The notes beneath the pieces were generated by a model. The model was not told the origin of the DNA, did not search any database, and saw only the letters and a list, made by a program, of their open reading frames with translations. The position numbers and the translations under genes are program-made. Shown in pieces: positions 37,801-50,850 of a stretch of 64,000 nucleotides of DNA. The stretch is from NCBI GenBank assembly GCA_014898415.1, contig RCTD01000044.1:60355-124354 (forward strand), in the 5' to 3' direction. This DNA comes from Stromatinia cepivora (lineage: Eukaryota; Ascomycota; Leotiomycetes; Helotiales; Sclerotiniaceae). Each line of letters opens with the position of its first letter. Position 1 is the first letter of the stretch.

Positions 37801-40800
37801 ATAATTGCTTTTCAATGAAAGAATCGATTTCTTCAGTTTCTTCAATGAAAGGATCGATCAATATTTATATATCTTTATTGTATATCTTATCCTTATCATC
37901 TGAAGGATTGAATGAATTGAATAATCCTAGATCGATTTCTTTATTCCTATCATTACCCTTTAAATTTATATTTATCCTCAAGATCAGTTCGTTTGTAAAT
38001 AGTAAATCTGAAATACACTTGATAAATGAATTAAGGGCTTTTCAATCCATGAAAATAGATAAATAAATAAAATCGTTATGATTATTCTTGTTTTGAATGA
38101 TTGTTCTGTTTATTTCAATATGATCTTATATATCAAGAGTTTTTGTAAATTATTTAAATTCTTTTGTAATATAAATATCGATTATTCGATTAATAGAATT
38201 CATACAATAAATGAATTCCTCATTGAACATTACATTTCGAATCACAATAACTCTATCGAATTTGAATATCTATATACAATAGATCAATATGTCTGGGATA
38301 TAACCCACTAAATATTCAATATATATTTGAGGATTGGTTTTGTATTATTTTCTATTTATTTCAATTTCTTTATTCTTATTCAAAAGGTAAACTCAATATC
38401 TATATCTATAAATTCCGTTTTAATTAAAACAGAGATCATCAGATATTTTTTCTGCAAATAGAGGATTATCTTTACGAAAATAATCATAGAACTATATATC
38501 AAGTATTTTATTAAACGATTTAACGGATTTGGCTTTCAAAGGACTTATATTATATAGATAAATAACAGCTTATACTATATCTATCCACAATTTATCCAAT
38601 AAACCCATTATAATCCATATTTTTATTTATTTTGTGATTATTTCTTATTCTATATATTCTAATCCTTTATTAGATTCATATATATAAGATAGGGATAGCT
38701 TAAATTCGATGCCTTTTTGCTTAATCCATTTTTCGAATAATATTGATCTTATAATTCCAATAACAAATATATCATTATTCTATTTGATTATTACAATCAT
38801 TAAATTATACTTACAATAAACCTAGATTATAAAGCTTTGAATAATTACAAATACTTTGTTGTATATTTTGCAATAGATTGAATATAAAAAGATCTTACCA
38901 TTATATATTTCTTTGATTAATAGAAATTATAATATATTGTTATATCTTTTATCGAAATCAAAAAGATTTTATTGGATTTTGTAGAAAGACCGAAATGATT
39001 AATGATCATTTGAAATATAAGAAATGATTTGCTTTATATAAATACGAACGCAATCAATATAATTGAAACAAATAATACCTTTTATTTTGATATTTTATAT
39101 TATAAATACTAAATATTCAAAAACTTCCTTCCCCAAATATCTAAAACGTTTATACTATATTTCATTTATATCTTCTCTTAAAAGAGATGAATTACAAAAA
39201 CAATAAAATGCTTTATTTATTTTTCTATTTATTATTGAATATATTATAAAAGAATTGCTTATAAAGATAAATAAAAAAGTATTCGAATAAATAGAAAATG
39301 ATTTGTATTTTAAGAATATAAAATTTTCAATACAAGTACACTAAATAACTACTATATTATTTATATAATCTCCTTTGCAAAGAATATAATTATATTCTGA
39401 AAACCATAAACCAGCTTTCTCTAATCGAATCTCCGAAACGATATTAATATGAAAGCCAGAAATGAATATTATATCATTCAAAATCAAATCATTATTAAAA
39501 TAACTCTTTCTTTTGATAATCTCTTTGATAATTTGAACCCTATATTCTAGAACTTGGAAATTGGAAATATTTGTTTCTATAAAATCATTGAGATCGGATA
39601 ATCAATATTAATGATTATTCAGTAGAGATATATCATTTATAATATATATAATATTATAATTATCAAATAAAATATTATTGAACAAATAATATACTTTCAT
39701 TATTGTAGAATATATCCCTGATTAATTGTATCGAGCATCCAAGATAATAATATTGATTGAAGATTCTAAAAAATCAATGGAATTTTTTATTCATTTTCTT
39801 TTAATCCAATTAAAATGAAATTGCTTCTATGAATACAATCTTGCTCGATTCTTAATTGCTTATAATTTGTTTTCGTTGAATACCCTTTTGAACAATAAAT
39901 TGATCTTTCCAATAAACATTAGTTCTATAACTTTGCAATTGTAAACAATATAATCATAATTAATTCTATTATTCCATTCAAATTCGATTCTATAAGAATA
40001 TTTTCAAATTTTCTTAATCTCTTAATTACTTCCAGAATTGATATTCTTTTTATTCATCTTAAACTTTTTATTACTTCGAGAAAAGATAAAAATAGAATAT
40101 ATTCCCCCTCCAATCCCCAAAAAAACAGAACCCTGAAAAACTAATCCTTCAAAAATATCTTCGAATTGTTTGAATAAAAGATTGGATAATCCGAATTGAT
40201 TGTTTATCTTGATCTATATAATTATAATATTTATTTAGATTAAAAGTATTCTGATATTAATAATTTGTAGAAAAATATTGATAATAATTTCATCCTATAC
40301 TTTAATGATTTCGTATACAAAAGTTTTGATATAGATTATAATTCAATCCTTATACCATTTAACAAAATCGGTTCTGTCAAACAAGGTTTGTACTAGAACA
40401 GACCGATATTTATATAGTATTGCTAATTTAATAGTAATTACTATAAATACTAACTTTCTTTTGAATATATTGATAATCATTTTGAATGAAAGAATTGTAG
40501 TACCTTGATTTAGAATGAATAGTTTCATAAAATATATTTAATCAATTGATGATTTAATCCATTTATAAATATTATAAAAGGCTTTATAATTTTATATATA
40601 TTCTTATTATCGATATCGATACTTCAATTGGAGAGAAGCAAATTCGAAGGAGATTTCTTGAAAGATAATTGAGAATGGAATAATAAATCTACTAGAAATA
40701 AATCCCGATATATTATTATCAGAATCTTTTATTTTTGTATTTTTATTTGTATCTTTCTTGAATTGAATTGTTATAAAATATTCCCAGAATTCCTTTTGAT

Positions 40801-41210
40801 ATTAAGTTTATTTCTTTTAATTATATTTAATTTAAAGATCGATAATAAAAGATAAAATAGATGATTTGATTGAAAACCAATCAATTTAAGCATAAATAGA
40901 TTCATTCGTTAAATCGAAATTTGAAATAGATATAGCTAATATAGAAACAAACAAATCGTTCTTTGAATTGATTGAATCCCAGATTTCTTAAACTTAACAT
41001 TTGTTTTTCAAATATAAATATCACTTTGATCATTGAATACAGATTATAAAAAAAAGATCGTTTTGATCCTTTGCTATATTAAATAAAGGTAATTGAATTG
41101 ATATGAATATTGAATTATAAATGAAATAAGAATAATAATTTAAGAATGATCCCTTAAATATTCAATAATCATTAGATAAAAGATTGTATAGATTAAGGAC
41201 TATTGAGTTT
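37801..41210 (-). pseudogene. Family C copy 1 gag, protease and integrase
   Basis: This aligns in reverse with 29900-33300 of copy 2. The protease block with 'FxxNIVS' is at about 39420-39480, integrase text at 38350-39150, and the acidic hinge at 37801-38330, where the complementary strand happens to stay open. It is stop-ridden. Confidence 0.7.
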
Positions 41211-41215
41211 ATAAT

Positions 41216-41533
41216 TATTACAGGATAATATAATTATAAAATACTTTTAAGGATTAGGGAATAAATAATATATATAATTGGTAAAATAAAAGAATTGAAT
41301 GATTTACTCTTAATTATATAAATCAAAAGCTGTATATATAAAACATATAAAACATATAAATAATTATTTAGTCGATATATACCTTAATTAAACTAGATCT
41401 TTGTTTATTAGCATATTAGGATTATCTTATTAATCGGAGAGATTGGTAAGGCTTAGAAGATCCTTCATTCTGATTGGAAAGCATACCCTTGATCCTTCGT
41501 ATGATACAGGGGATCGCAGGGCTTTCCGTGACA
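41216..41533 (-). repeat. 5' LTR of family C copy 1 (318 bp)
   Basis: It is nine bases longer than the other three LTRs because ACATATAAA is duplicated at about 41341-41358. The outer edge (GGGCTTTCCGTGACA) is intact. The inner edge (TATTACAGGATAATAT) is mutated. Confidence 0.9.
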
Positions 41534-42786
41534 AATGATAAATTGAATAATTTGTTATAATAAATCCTGTAGAATTCATTTATTAAATAAAGAAACTATA
41601 AAATGGTTTCTCTAAAGAAAAGTAAAAGGATTTTATAAGAAAGGAAGATTAGAAAAAATATCATTATATAATCATTTAAATAATTAGTTATATGAAATTG
41701 ATCAAATTAATCATAACAAAGTTTTGGATTAAGGATAATTAAATATTATAGAATAGATAGGATAGATTTATTATAATACAAAGATAAATAAACGAATAAT
41801 CTGGATTATAATCGATTCAGGGATTACAAAAAATTTCATTATATTAGGAATTATAAAACATTTGGGAATATAGTTCTAAATAAAACGAACCTTATATTAA
41901 TTGCTATTAATTGATAAACAATTAATCGGATTGAATAGAAAGATTTTATAGGAAATTCGTTTTTTGTAAATAAATATAATCTAGTACAAAAAGATTATCC
42001 AATTCGATATTGTTTTATTAAGAAATCAATAGATCATTCTGGAAATACTATAATTGAAAGTATAGAATCCCTAGATTGATTGGTTATCAGAAACTATATT
42101 GTAAAAGAGGTAGATCGAGATACGTGCGTCCCGATAGCACGCTACAAGGGGAAATAGAGATTAGAACTGATCAGATTACATTGTAGAGACTTCAAGTAGT
42201 AAAACTAATAGATTTAGATAATGGTTTGGGTTGTGCACAAATAGGATACAAAAAGACTAATGGAAAAACAATTGATTTCATTAAGGAAAAGAGAATAAAG
42301 TTTTTTTTTATATATAATTACGAAGAGTTATATGATTATATAATTACGAATTAGCTATGTATTAGGTCTTGATATCTCAATTTTCTTATAATATTATTTC
42401 CGAAGAAAAATAATCAATGAAATATACTAAAGTTTGTAAAGCTGAATATATATAATAGAAGATTAAAGATAAATAATATTATTAATATAGAATATCTAAT
42501 CTAGGATTCTTTATTAATAATAAAAAAAGATAAATTTTTTATATAAATAAAGAATAAATAGAAGAAATTATTTAAAATTATTTTTATAAAGAAATATAAT
42601 AAAACATTAATATTGATATAATATCAAAAATATAAAAAATTATTTAAAAAAAGAAAAGATTATAATATTTTATCAAAATATAAATTATAGGATTACAAAA
42701 TAATATTAAAAAAAAATAAGATATCTTTATTTAGATTAATCTATTTAATATTAGTTTTTAATTTAAAAATACTTAAGGATTATATT
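41534..42786 (+). pseudogene. Family D protease region
   Basis: This piece follows the duplicated AATGA. At about 41808-41860 the frame reads IIIDSGITKNFIILGIIKHLG, which is the aspartic protease active-site block D-S-G (retropepsin type). A weaker block around 42070 resembles the end of the protease domain (LD.LVIRNY). The part from 42103 to 42300 has clearly higher G+C than its surroundings. From 42310 to 42786 I see only AT-rich degenerate sequence. Confidence 0.5.
42103..42300. other. G+C-rich patch inside the family D protease region
   Basis: This stretch includes GATACGTGCGTCCCGATAGC and GGTTTGGGTTGTGCAC, with far more G+C and CpG than anything nearby in family D. It does not match another element in the window. 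It may be sequence that escaped RIP or a captured fragment. No product is recognised. Confidence 0.35.
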
Positions 42787-43070
42787 TGTCATGAATCGTG
42801 AACTATAGGAGGCTAATTATATAATACCTTTTATCTTCTATATCAATTTATAAATTGATCATCCGTATATATATATTACAAATTATATAATTTAGTATAA
42901 TAAAATGGTAACCCTAATAATATATATATATATAATTCTGTAATCCATAAATAAATATTTGTATATATATATTTAATTGTTTTTTACGAATTATAATTCT
43001 TCAATTATAAATTCTAAAGAATATAATTGACTTTGTTTATTCAATTCTATTACAATTCTTATATATCATA
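42787..43070 (+). repeat. 5' LTR of family A copy 4
   Basis: The outer start TGTCATGAATCGTGAAC is nearly intact. The inner end CTTATATATCATA is mutated. It is two bases longer than its partner. Confidence 0.93.
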
Positions 43071-43859
43071 TTATCTATAACTCATTTACAAATATCTAAT
43101 CATTTAATAATCTTCCAAATAATACCTTATTTTAATAATACCTTCTTAAATAAACTTTTACAATATTATATTTAAAAAAAGAAAATCTATTCCAATTTAA
43201 TCAACAAAGATATAAATACTTTTAAAAGTATATCATTACTTTTACAATACAACGAACTCCTTTTTTTGTATACTCCGAACCTTCGAAAATATATTCTAAG
43301 AAACCCTTTTCTTTTCCTTAATTATTTTAATAATTTTTCGAAGAAAATATAAATATAGGATTGAATAATATTACTATTGGAAAAAAGAAAACTGATAAAA
43401 AGAAGATTCTAGTATATAAAGTTGATGTTTTTAATAATTCAATTGCTTTTTCCGAATTATTATTACAATTATAAGATCTTTATATAATAGTTATAAATTT
43501 GAAAGAGAAGAATCAATAATTGAAAGTTATAATAATAATAAGCTTTATAATAATGCAACCTTTTTCTGAACCTCAATAATATTTATATGGATATTCAGAT
43601 CAACAATAATACCTGGGATTCCCCTTATTCCCTCAATCGAAACCCAAGGATCTTTATTCAAGCAAACTTAAAGATTCTAAAATCAAAGGAAGAAAACTTT
43701 GATCAAATGATTTGATCATCCGGGGTCCTTTAAGGATTCTCTTTTCTTTTTAGAAAATAATAATTCATTTAATAATTAGGGATCCTTTTATTCAAGAAAT
43801 TAATCTAATTAATTAAAATCGTATTCCTATATCAATTATAATTTATAATAAAATATATA

Positions 43860-46800
43860 TATATCAAAACCTACAAATCTTATTATTAAACTTAGCAATG
43901 ATATTAAACTTAAAGTTAGTTTATAGTAATTATTAATTATAAAACGATTCGAATTGTATACTATATTATTTAAAAATGAAACATAATATTATATATATAT
44001 AATCGATCAAATCGAATCAAAAGTATAAATACATTATCATATTCTTTATATACGAATGCCCTGACTTACAATATTCGAATTGATCGAACAGTTTGTAACG
44101 ATCTATCGGAATTCGATTGAAATCGATGATGTTTGTTTTTAATATGAAATATAAATTATACTTAATATAATTCGATATAACAATTTCCTAGAATAATATA
44201 GAAAATTCAGATTATTTGTTACCTAAATAGAGATTATCAACAATAAAATTCTATTCAAAGATCTCGAATAAAAGATTTCCGATTTTCTTTTACAAATGAT
44301 AACAATATTTATTAAGGATTATAAGATTACAAAAGAATTCGCAAATATATTTATTAGAATAAATCAAAACGAAGTTTCATTACAAGAACGAAATCGATAT
44401 TGTGTTGATTGAAAAGTCTTTATAATTATTCGCAAATCAACAATTACTATAAACCCTTTATAATCCTTTCAAAACTTTAATAATTCCAATTTTGGAATCT
44501 TCATATTCCCGAAACTATTTCTATCCCGGAATACTCTTTCCGGATACACCAACCCTACTATACTTAATAATTATTCGAACTTTAAACATTTATCGCTTTT
44601 TCCCTTTTCTAGAGTAATATATATATTAACACTTTGTATCAATAATTTCAATGAAATCGAAACAGTACAAAAAGAAACAAAAGAATTCGAAGAATATCGG
44701 AATACCGAAGAAGACTTCAATCTAGAAACTATAATTGAAATTATACAGAATACTTATTTAGAAAAAGAAAAACGTTTAAAATCAAATGTTTAGATTTTAT
44801 TTCCATTTTAAGTGTTATATGGGATATAAGATTTTTTAATTTAATTAAGTTTATAAAAGGAAAAGTATTTATTTTTCCTTATAATCTTTCGAAAAATAAT
44901 TATATTTATCGATCAAAAGTATTTATTGATTTTGAAACAAATGGATTTACTTTTATTAATATCATACTCCTTACTTATTTATTTCCTATGTTTAAATCTA
45001 GAATTATGCTATTTAAAATTTCAATTGAAATTAAAGGGTATAATGATATATAAGGCTATATTATTATCTATTTCATATTCTTTAATTTAATAATCGATAA
45101 TTGTGAATAATCTTTTGTCCCTTTCTTTATTATTGAATTAAAAAGTTATAATATTATTTTAGGTAAACTTTAATTATCAGAGATTCAAGCGAAGTTCGAT
45201 TGTTTTAATCGATATCTCGAATAATCTAAAAAAAGACTCTATATTATTTTCTATTCGAATAATTTCTTTATTATTCAATCATCCTTTCGTAAATGGAAGA
45301 TCGATTGATTAATCTAATAAGATGTTGATCAACAAAATAACCAATTCGAAGAATATTAAAATCGAAAAGATTCACAATTAAATAGATCAATTACAGTTAA
45401 TAATATATAATAAGAATCTTCAAATATAAATACAATATAAATTCTTATTGAAAAGAAAAAAGTCCTGATTCCTTTCAAATTCAATTTATTTCCTTTTTAA
45501 TCAATTATATCATTATTACAGATCTACGAATACCTCCCTTATATATTATTTGAAGTCCTCGATCTATATATATTCAAATCCAATAAATTCCAATTAGAAT
45601 ATAAGAAAGATAAATAAATTGAACTCTTTATTATTATTCTAAAAGAATTCGATAATATAATAGATTTCCAATAGAACGAACGATATATAGAAGAAAGAAT
45701 ATTGATTGTTTTAATCGAATTCAAGAATACAAAAGTTCGAGAGAAACTTGATCGAATATTAATCAAAATCGATTCAAAATCTGAAATATTATTTGAATAT
45801 CGATAATATCATTAAACTTTTTTTAAGTATGAATCAAATATCTTGTTTTCTAATCAATCTTATAATTATAAAATCATATTAAAAAACAAAGAAAAATAAG
45901 TTTTATATTATAATCCGTTTTATAAAATATTCTTAGAATAATTGAAAATCATCAAAGAATATATTATAAATAACTTTAATAAAGATTTCATTGAATTTAA
46001 TTAAATCCCTTATATTATATTCATTTTATTCATCAAGAAATCCAATAATAATTTGAGATTTTGTATAGATTTCAAATTATTGAATTCCTTAATTTATAAA
46101 GATCGATATCTTTTCCCTTTAATCGATGAAATACTTTCTCGGTTTTCCGATATTAAGATCTTTATCAAACTCAATATTCGTTAAACTTTTCATTATATAA
46201 AAATGGATCCTGTTTCGGAAGAGTATATTACTTTTCGAACTCGATACGGATTATATAAATACAAGATTGTACTATTTGGATTAATGAATAATTCTGTAAT
46301 TTATTAATATTATATAAATGATATTTTATTCGATTATTTAGATATCTTCTATATAGTATATTTCGATGATATTTTAATCTATTCTAAAAACAAAGAAGAG
46401 TATCAAATTTATATTAAATTAATTCTTGAACGATTAAAAATCATTGGCTTATAAATAGATCTCAAGAAATACGAATTCAATATTATATATATCAAGTATT
46501 TAGACTTTATTATCTCTATTAAAGAAATAAAAATAAACTTTGAAAAAATTGAAATAATTGAAAATTGGATCTTTCTGATAATAATGAAAGGGATCTAATC
46601 ATTTTTCGGTTTTTATAATTTTTATTGATGGTTCATTAAGGATTATAGTATAATAACGAAATCTCTCAACGAATTCATTAAAACAAATGTTAAATTCATA
46701 TTTAACGAAGTATACCAAAATATATTCAATATTTTGAAGAAAAAGCTTATCTCTGTTTCGCTTTTGTAATATTATAATTATCGATTCCTTTATATATTCA

Positions 46801-48880
46801 AAACAGATATATCTGATAAGATAATTGCTAATATATTATCATAATAGTATAATGAAGATTGGTTTTCTATAGCTTATTTCTTTAAAACTATAATTATCGT
46901 TGAATTGAATTATAAAGTTTATGATAAAGAAATACTATTAATCATTCGATTTTTTAATTATTGGAAAATAGAACTTATTAGTTTATTATATAAAATTAAG
47001 GTTTATATTGATTATAAGGCCTTCGAATATTTCATAATTATTAAAATTCTTAATATCCGATAAGTTTGTTAAACAAAAGTTTTAATTGATTATAATTTCA
47101 TTATTATATATCGCTTTAGAAAAGATAATCTTCTTATTAATATTTTAATTTATTAGACCGACAAATTGGATTTCCAGAATTATATTAAGAAAAAGAATTA
47201 CTTTTAACAATTTATTAAAGACAATTAAATTGATATTAAAATTATAAAAAAAGTTTTATGAAAATATTATTTAGACAAAACAGCGATTACTAATATCGAT
47301 TTGAGTGAAATCGCTCTTCGATTCGATTTAATTAATTATATTATCGAAGCAAATAAAACTATAAATAATTTATTAGTATTTAGAATATAAATTATCCAAG
47401 GTTACAAATATATATCATTCTAAAATGATCTTTTGTTTTATAATGATTGTTTAATAGTGCTTGATATCGATAACCTTTGAATTTATTTGATTTATGAAAT
47501 TCATAATTCCGTTTCTATTGTTTATTCTGATATAAACAAAACTTATCTTTTATTATTTCAACAATATTATTAATTCAGAATATATAATACTATAATCAAA
47601 TATATATACAATTGTTATACCTATAAATACAATTCCGTTTTATATAATCGTACCCCTAGTTTATTATATCCATTTCCGATTCCTAATTGAATATAGTAAT
47701 ATATTATTATAGATTATTATAATTTTAATAAAAATAAATATAGATATAATAATATTTTAATTATTATTGATCAATTAATAAAGCAAACTATCTTTATACT
47801 TTATTACAAATCAATCGATATTTGAATTTAAATATAATTATATTTCTATTATATATATTGATATTATAATCCCCTTAATATTATAATATCAGATTACGGC
47901 CCTTAATTTATATTATAGTTCTGGAAGGAATTCAGCCAAATCCTGAAAACCGATTTCAAATTATTTATTGCTTATTATCCCCAAACCAATAATCAAATTG
48001 AGATTTATAATCAATACCTTCAATAATGGTTAAAACTGTTTGTTAGTTATTATCAAAACGATTGATTAGAATTCCTATTTATAATAGATTATATATAACT
48101 TATTCTTCTATACGATTCCTTAAAAGGGTTTATATTCTACGAAACCCTATACAAATATACATCGAAATATATATGGGAATAAAAGGAAGATATTAGTAAA
48201 CCAATAGACAATATGAATATATATGATATTTGTATATATATAGAATATAATAAATTAACTTTTATATAAACAAAAAAAGATTTATTATATATTTAAGTCA
48301 AGATATCGAAATTTATAAATACTTATCAATATAAAATCGATTTTGATATCCGAGATTATATATAATTCAATATAAAGCGTTATTCTACCTAAAGATTATC
48401 TAAGAAATTGGATTTCCTAATTCAAAGAAGATTTAAGATCATTAATCGATCTAAAAGCTTTTTTAAACTCGAACTCTTAATTATAATGAAAATTCATTCT
48501 GTTTTTTTTTTCAAATTGATTATATAAGATATATAACGATCTTTTTCCTAATCAGATACTCGAATTATCTTTATTTATTAATATAATTGATAATTCGGAA
48601 TGGGAAATGGAGAAGGTCTTAATAATAAAGAAAGTATGAAAAACCCTATTATATAGAGTTTTGTAATTTAATAATAATACTGATTTTACCTGGTATTCTG
48701 TTTCCGATTTTAAAACATTATTATATCTTTTATACGATTTTCATTTGGCCAATCCAATATTATTTGGTCCTTCCAATCGATTAATTGATTAAATAAAACT
48801 TTATAAAAACGGAAAGAATAATTATAATCATATAAATAACAATTCATTTATAAAATCAAAGAAAAGAAAAGTATTCTTCA
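43860..48880 (+). pseudogene. Family A copy 4 gag-pol with chromodomain
   Basis: This is co-linear with copy 3. The RT region at about 45940-46440 keeps VYFDDILIYSKNKEEY at 46349-46400, an intact Y-x-D-D catalytic box (F in place of L before DD). The RNase H lies at 46620-47120 and integrase at 47460-48100. The chromodomain at 48590-48720 is the best preserved in the window: NSEWEMEKVL, then KTLLYRVL, then NNNTDFTWYSVSDF. The chromodomain is known to steer chromovirus integrases to heterochromatin. It is nonfunctional because of stops in every domain. Confidence 0.85.
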
Positions 48881-49549
48881 ATACAGCAGATTAGATATTA
48901 TAATTTTATAATGATATATATATATATAATTATGAAAGAATCAAAAACCTATATAAATTCAAGGGAATTTGATTATATATATATATAGCCCGAGTTCTAT
49001 ACAATAGACGAACTATTATTACTAAGACAATACAAAAGCAATATATTTCAAAAACTTATATTTATAATTATTTCAAAAATCATACAAAAAGAAACTTGAA
49101 TATGGTAAAAACGAAATATAACATTACTCTTATCGATTTCGTTCAATTTGATTGATTTGATCAATTTGATTGATTAACTTGATCGATTTTGAAATTAACT
49201 ATATTAACCATCCATTATTATTATACTATAATTCAATCTCCTTCTTTTTTTTATTAAAACTTTTTCCTTTCAAAGATTCTTTAAATCAAGGAGAATATAA
49301 ATCAATATTAATTTAACCAATTAATAAACAATTTAATCGATTTGATTAATTCATTCATCATTTTGATCAATTTGATCGATTATTTTAATCAATTTAATTA
49401 ATTTCCAGTAAATTGATCAAATCAACCAAAATAATCAATCTAATTGATTTAGAATTCATAAACTTTCACAAAACCTGATTTCCGATGAAATAGCAATGAA
49501 ACAAAAGAATGAAATATTCGAAAACAAGCTTTTCCGAAAGGGAAAATAG

Positions 49550-49831
49550 TATCACAAATCGTGAACTATAGAAGACTAACTATATAATACTTTTTATCTT
49601 CTATATCAATTTATAAACTGATCATCTATATATATATATTATAAATTATATAATTTAATATAATAAAATATTAACCTTAATAATATATATATATAACCTT
49701 GCAGTCTACAAATAGGTATTTGTATATATATATCTAGTTGCTCCTTATAAATTATAGTTCTTCAATTATAGATTCTAAAGAACATAATTGACCCTGTTTA
49801 TTCAGCTCTACTACGGCTCTTGTGCGTCACA
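49550..49831 (+). repeat. 3' LTR of family A copy 4
   Basis: The inner start TATCACAAATCGTG is moderately mutated. The outer end GCTCTTGTGCGTCACA is intact. Confidence 0.94.
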
Positions 49832-50143
49832 ATATTGATAATATATTAAAAAAATGAATTAAAGAATCTATTTTGCAAATAATTAGTTTTGTATTATTTG
49901 TATTAAAAAAGGATAATACAAAAAGATTTTGTATAGATTATTGTAAATTTAATAATATAACGATTAAAAATCGGTATTCATTTTTATTAATTATAAAACT
50001 AAAGGATCGATTGAGAAAAACCAAGATTTTCTTTAAATTTAATTTATAAAACAGATTTCATTTTATTAGAATAGAGGAAGATAAAAAATAGAAAATAGTA
50101 TTTAGGATTCGATATAGATTATACAAATATCAGATTATATTTG
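49832..50143 (+). pseudogene. Family D reverse transcriptase, truncated
   Basis: This piece follows the duplicated ATATT. Translation gives the early RT blocks: VLFVLKKDNTKRFCIDY, then NITIKNRYSFLLI, then the region around KIFFKFNL and FRIRYRLYKYQIIF. These match fingers and palm up to just before the PFGL block. The YxDD catalytic box is absent because the homology ends at about 50143. One or two stops are inside. Confidence 0.65.
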
Positions 50144-50850
50144 TTACAACAGGCTATATAATTATCATTATATGATTAAGGTATATAATTATAAATAAAT
50201 GAAGAGTGAATATAGGGTAAGGTTTAGCCTAGGGTAGAAAAATTATTTTCGATTTTTATGATATCATTCGATTCGCTTTGATTCAACGAATCGAATGATA
50301 TTATTTATATTATTATTAGAAAGCTATAGAAGCTAATAAATTTAATAAAGTTAGTAATATAAGAAATATTGATATTGCTGATTGATTCACTGCCTTTTCT
50401 GATTAGGATTATTTCTGATAGCGTTATTCCTAATTAAAATTATTTCTGATACTTTTTAGGATTCTATTAAAACTTTATTATAGAAGATTTTCTTTATATT
50501 ATATATATTATTTAGAGTCATTTTGAGTTAGGATTTCGAATTTTTAATCAGAATTAAATTATCTTTTGAATTGATCGATCTGTATTAGTTCTAATAATTG
50601 AGATTCTAATAGAAAAGCAATTGATGCTTTGATAATTCGAAAATATAGGGTAATATTGATATTGTCAATCGTTATACTATTTTTTCCGATTAGGATTATT
50701 TCTGACAATGCTATTCCCAATTCGAATCATTTCCGACATTTCTTGAAATCTATTTAAAATTTTATATTAAAGGATTTTCTATATATTATATATATCATTT
50801 AGAATCATTTTGAATTAGAATTTCGAATATTGAATCAGAATGAAATTATC
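50144..50850. repeat. Noncoding AT-rich region with an imperfect ~287-bp tandem duplication
   Basis: After the family D RT ends, no coding homology is seen. The segment from about 50395 (TCTGATTAGGATTATTTCTG) recurs at about 50682 (TCCGATTAGGATTATTTCTG), followed in both by similar sequence for over 200 bp. At 50261-50301 there is a perfect 15-bp inverted repeat. Confidence 0.55.
50261..50301. repeat. Perfect 15-bp hairpin
   Basis: ATATCATTCGATTCG (50261-50275) and its exact complement CGAATCGAATGATAT (50287-50301) flank an 11-base loop. No T-run follows that would suggest a terminator. Confidence 0.6.

Larger units (their letters stand above)
25076..41533 (-). mobile_element. Copia element, family C, copy 1 (minus), with nested copy 2
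   Basis: It is flanked by AATGA on both sides (25071-25075 and 41534-41538). Subtracting the nested plus copy with its duplication leaves 8243 bp, matching the 8210 bp of copy 2. The insertion point of copy 2 is in the hinge between integrase and RT. Reading leftward from the 5' LTR: gag about 41200-39700, protease about 39660-39380, integrase 39150-38330, hinge, RT and RNase H at 29300-27330, then an extra region with a frame on the plus strand, and the 3' LTR at 25076-25384. Everything in the sense frames is stop-ridden. Confidence 0.93.
42787..49831 (+). mobile_element. Chromovirus family A, copy 4 (plus, 7045 bp), complete
   Basis: It is inserted in family D with exact target duplication ATATT (42782-42786 and 49832-49836). 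The 5' LTR is 284 bp and the 3' LTR 282 bp. It is co-linear with copy 3 throughout, with an offset near 27009 bp. Differences between copies 3 and 4 are overwhelmingly transitions. All domains are degenerate. Confidence 0.95.
3440..50143 (+). mobile_element. Outer Ty3/Gypsy element, family D, split by three insertions and truncated
   Basis: This is the oldest layer. Its own sequence is in four pieces: 3440-4974, 24556-25075, 41534-42786 and 49832-50143. Removing the insertions with their 5-bp duplications restores co-linear gag, protease and RT order. The RT stops abruptly at about 50143, with no RNase H, integrase or 3' LTR after it. The left boundary is uncertain. I place it at 3440 because the sequence there resembles an LTR start, but no matching 3' LTR exists. 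All reading frames are broken by stops. Confidence 0.65.

Noticed and set aside
37815..38311. Plus-strand frames of 77-83 codons
   Set aside because: They are the complement of the Copia C copy 1 hinge and integrase end, aligned to copy 2 on the other strand.
42100..42160. tRNA-like gene in the G+C-rich patch
   Set aside because: No cloverleaf or B-box sequence could be arranged.
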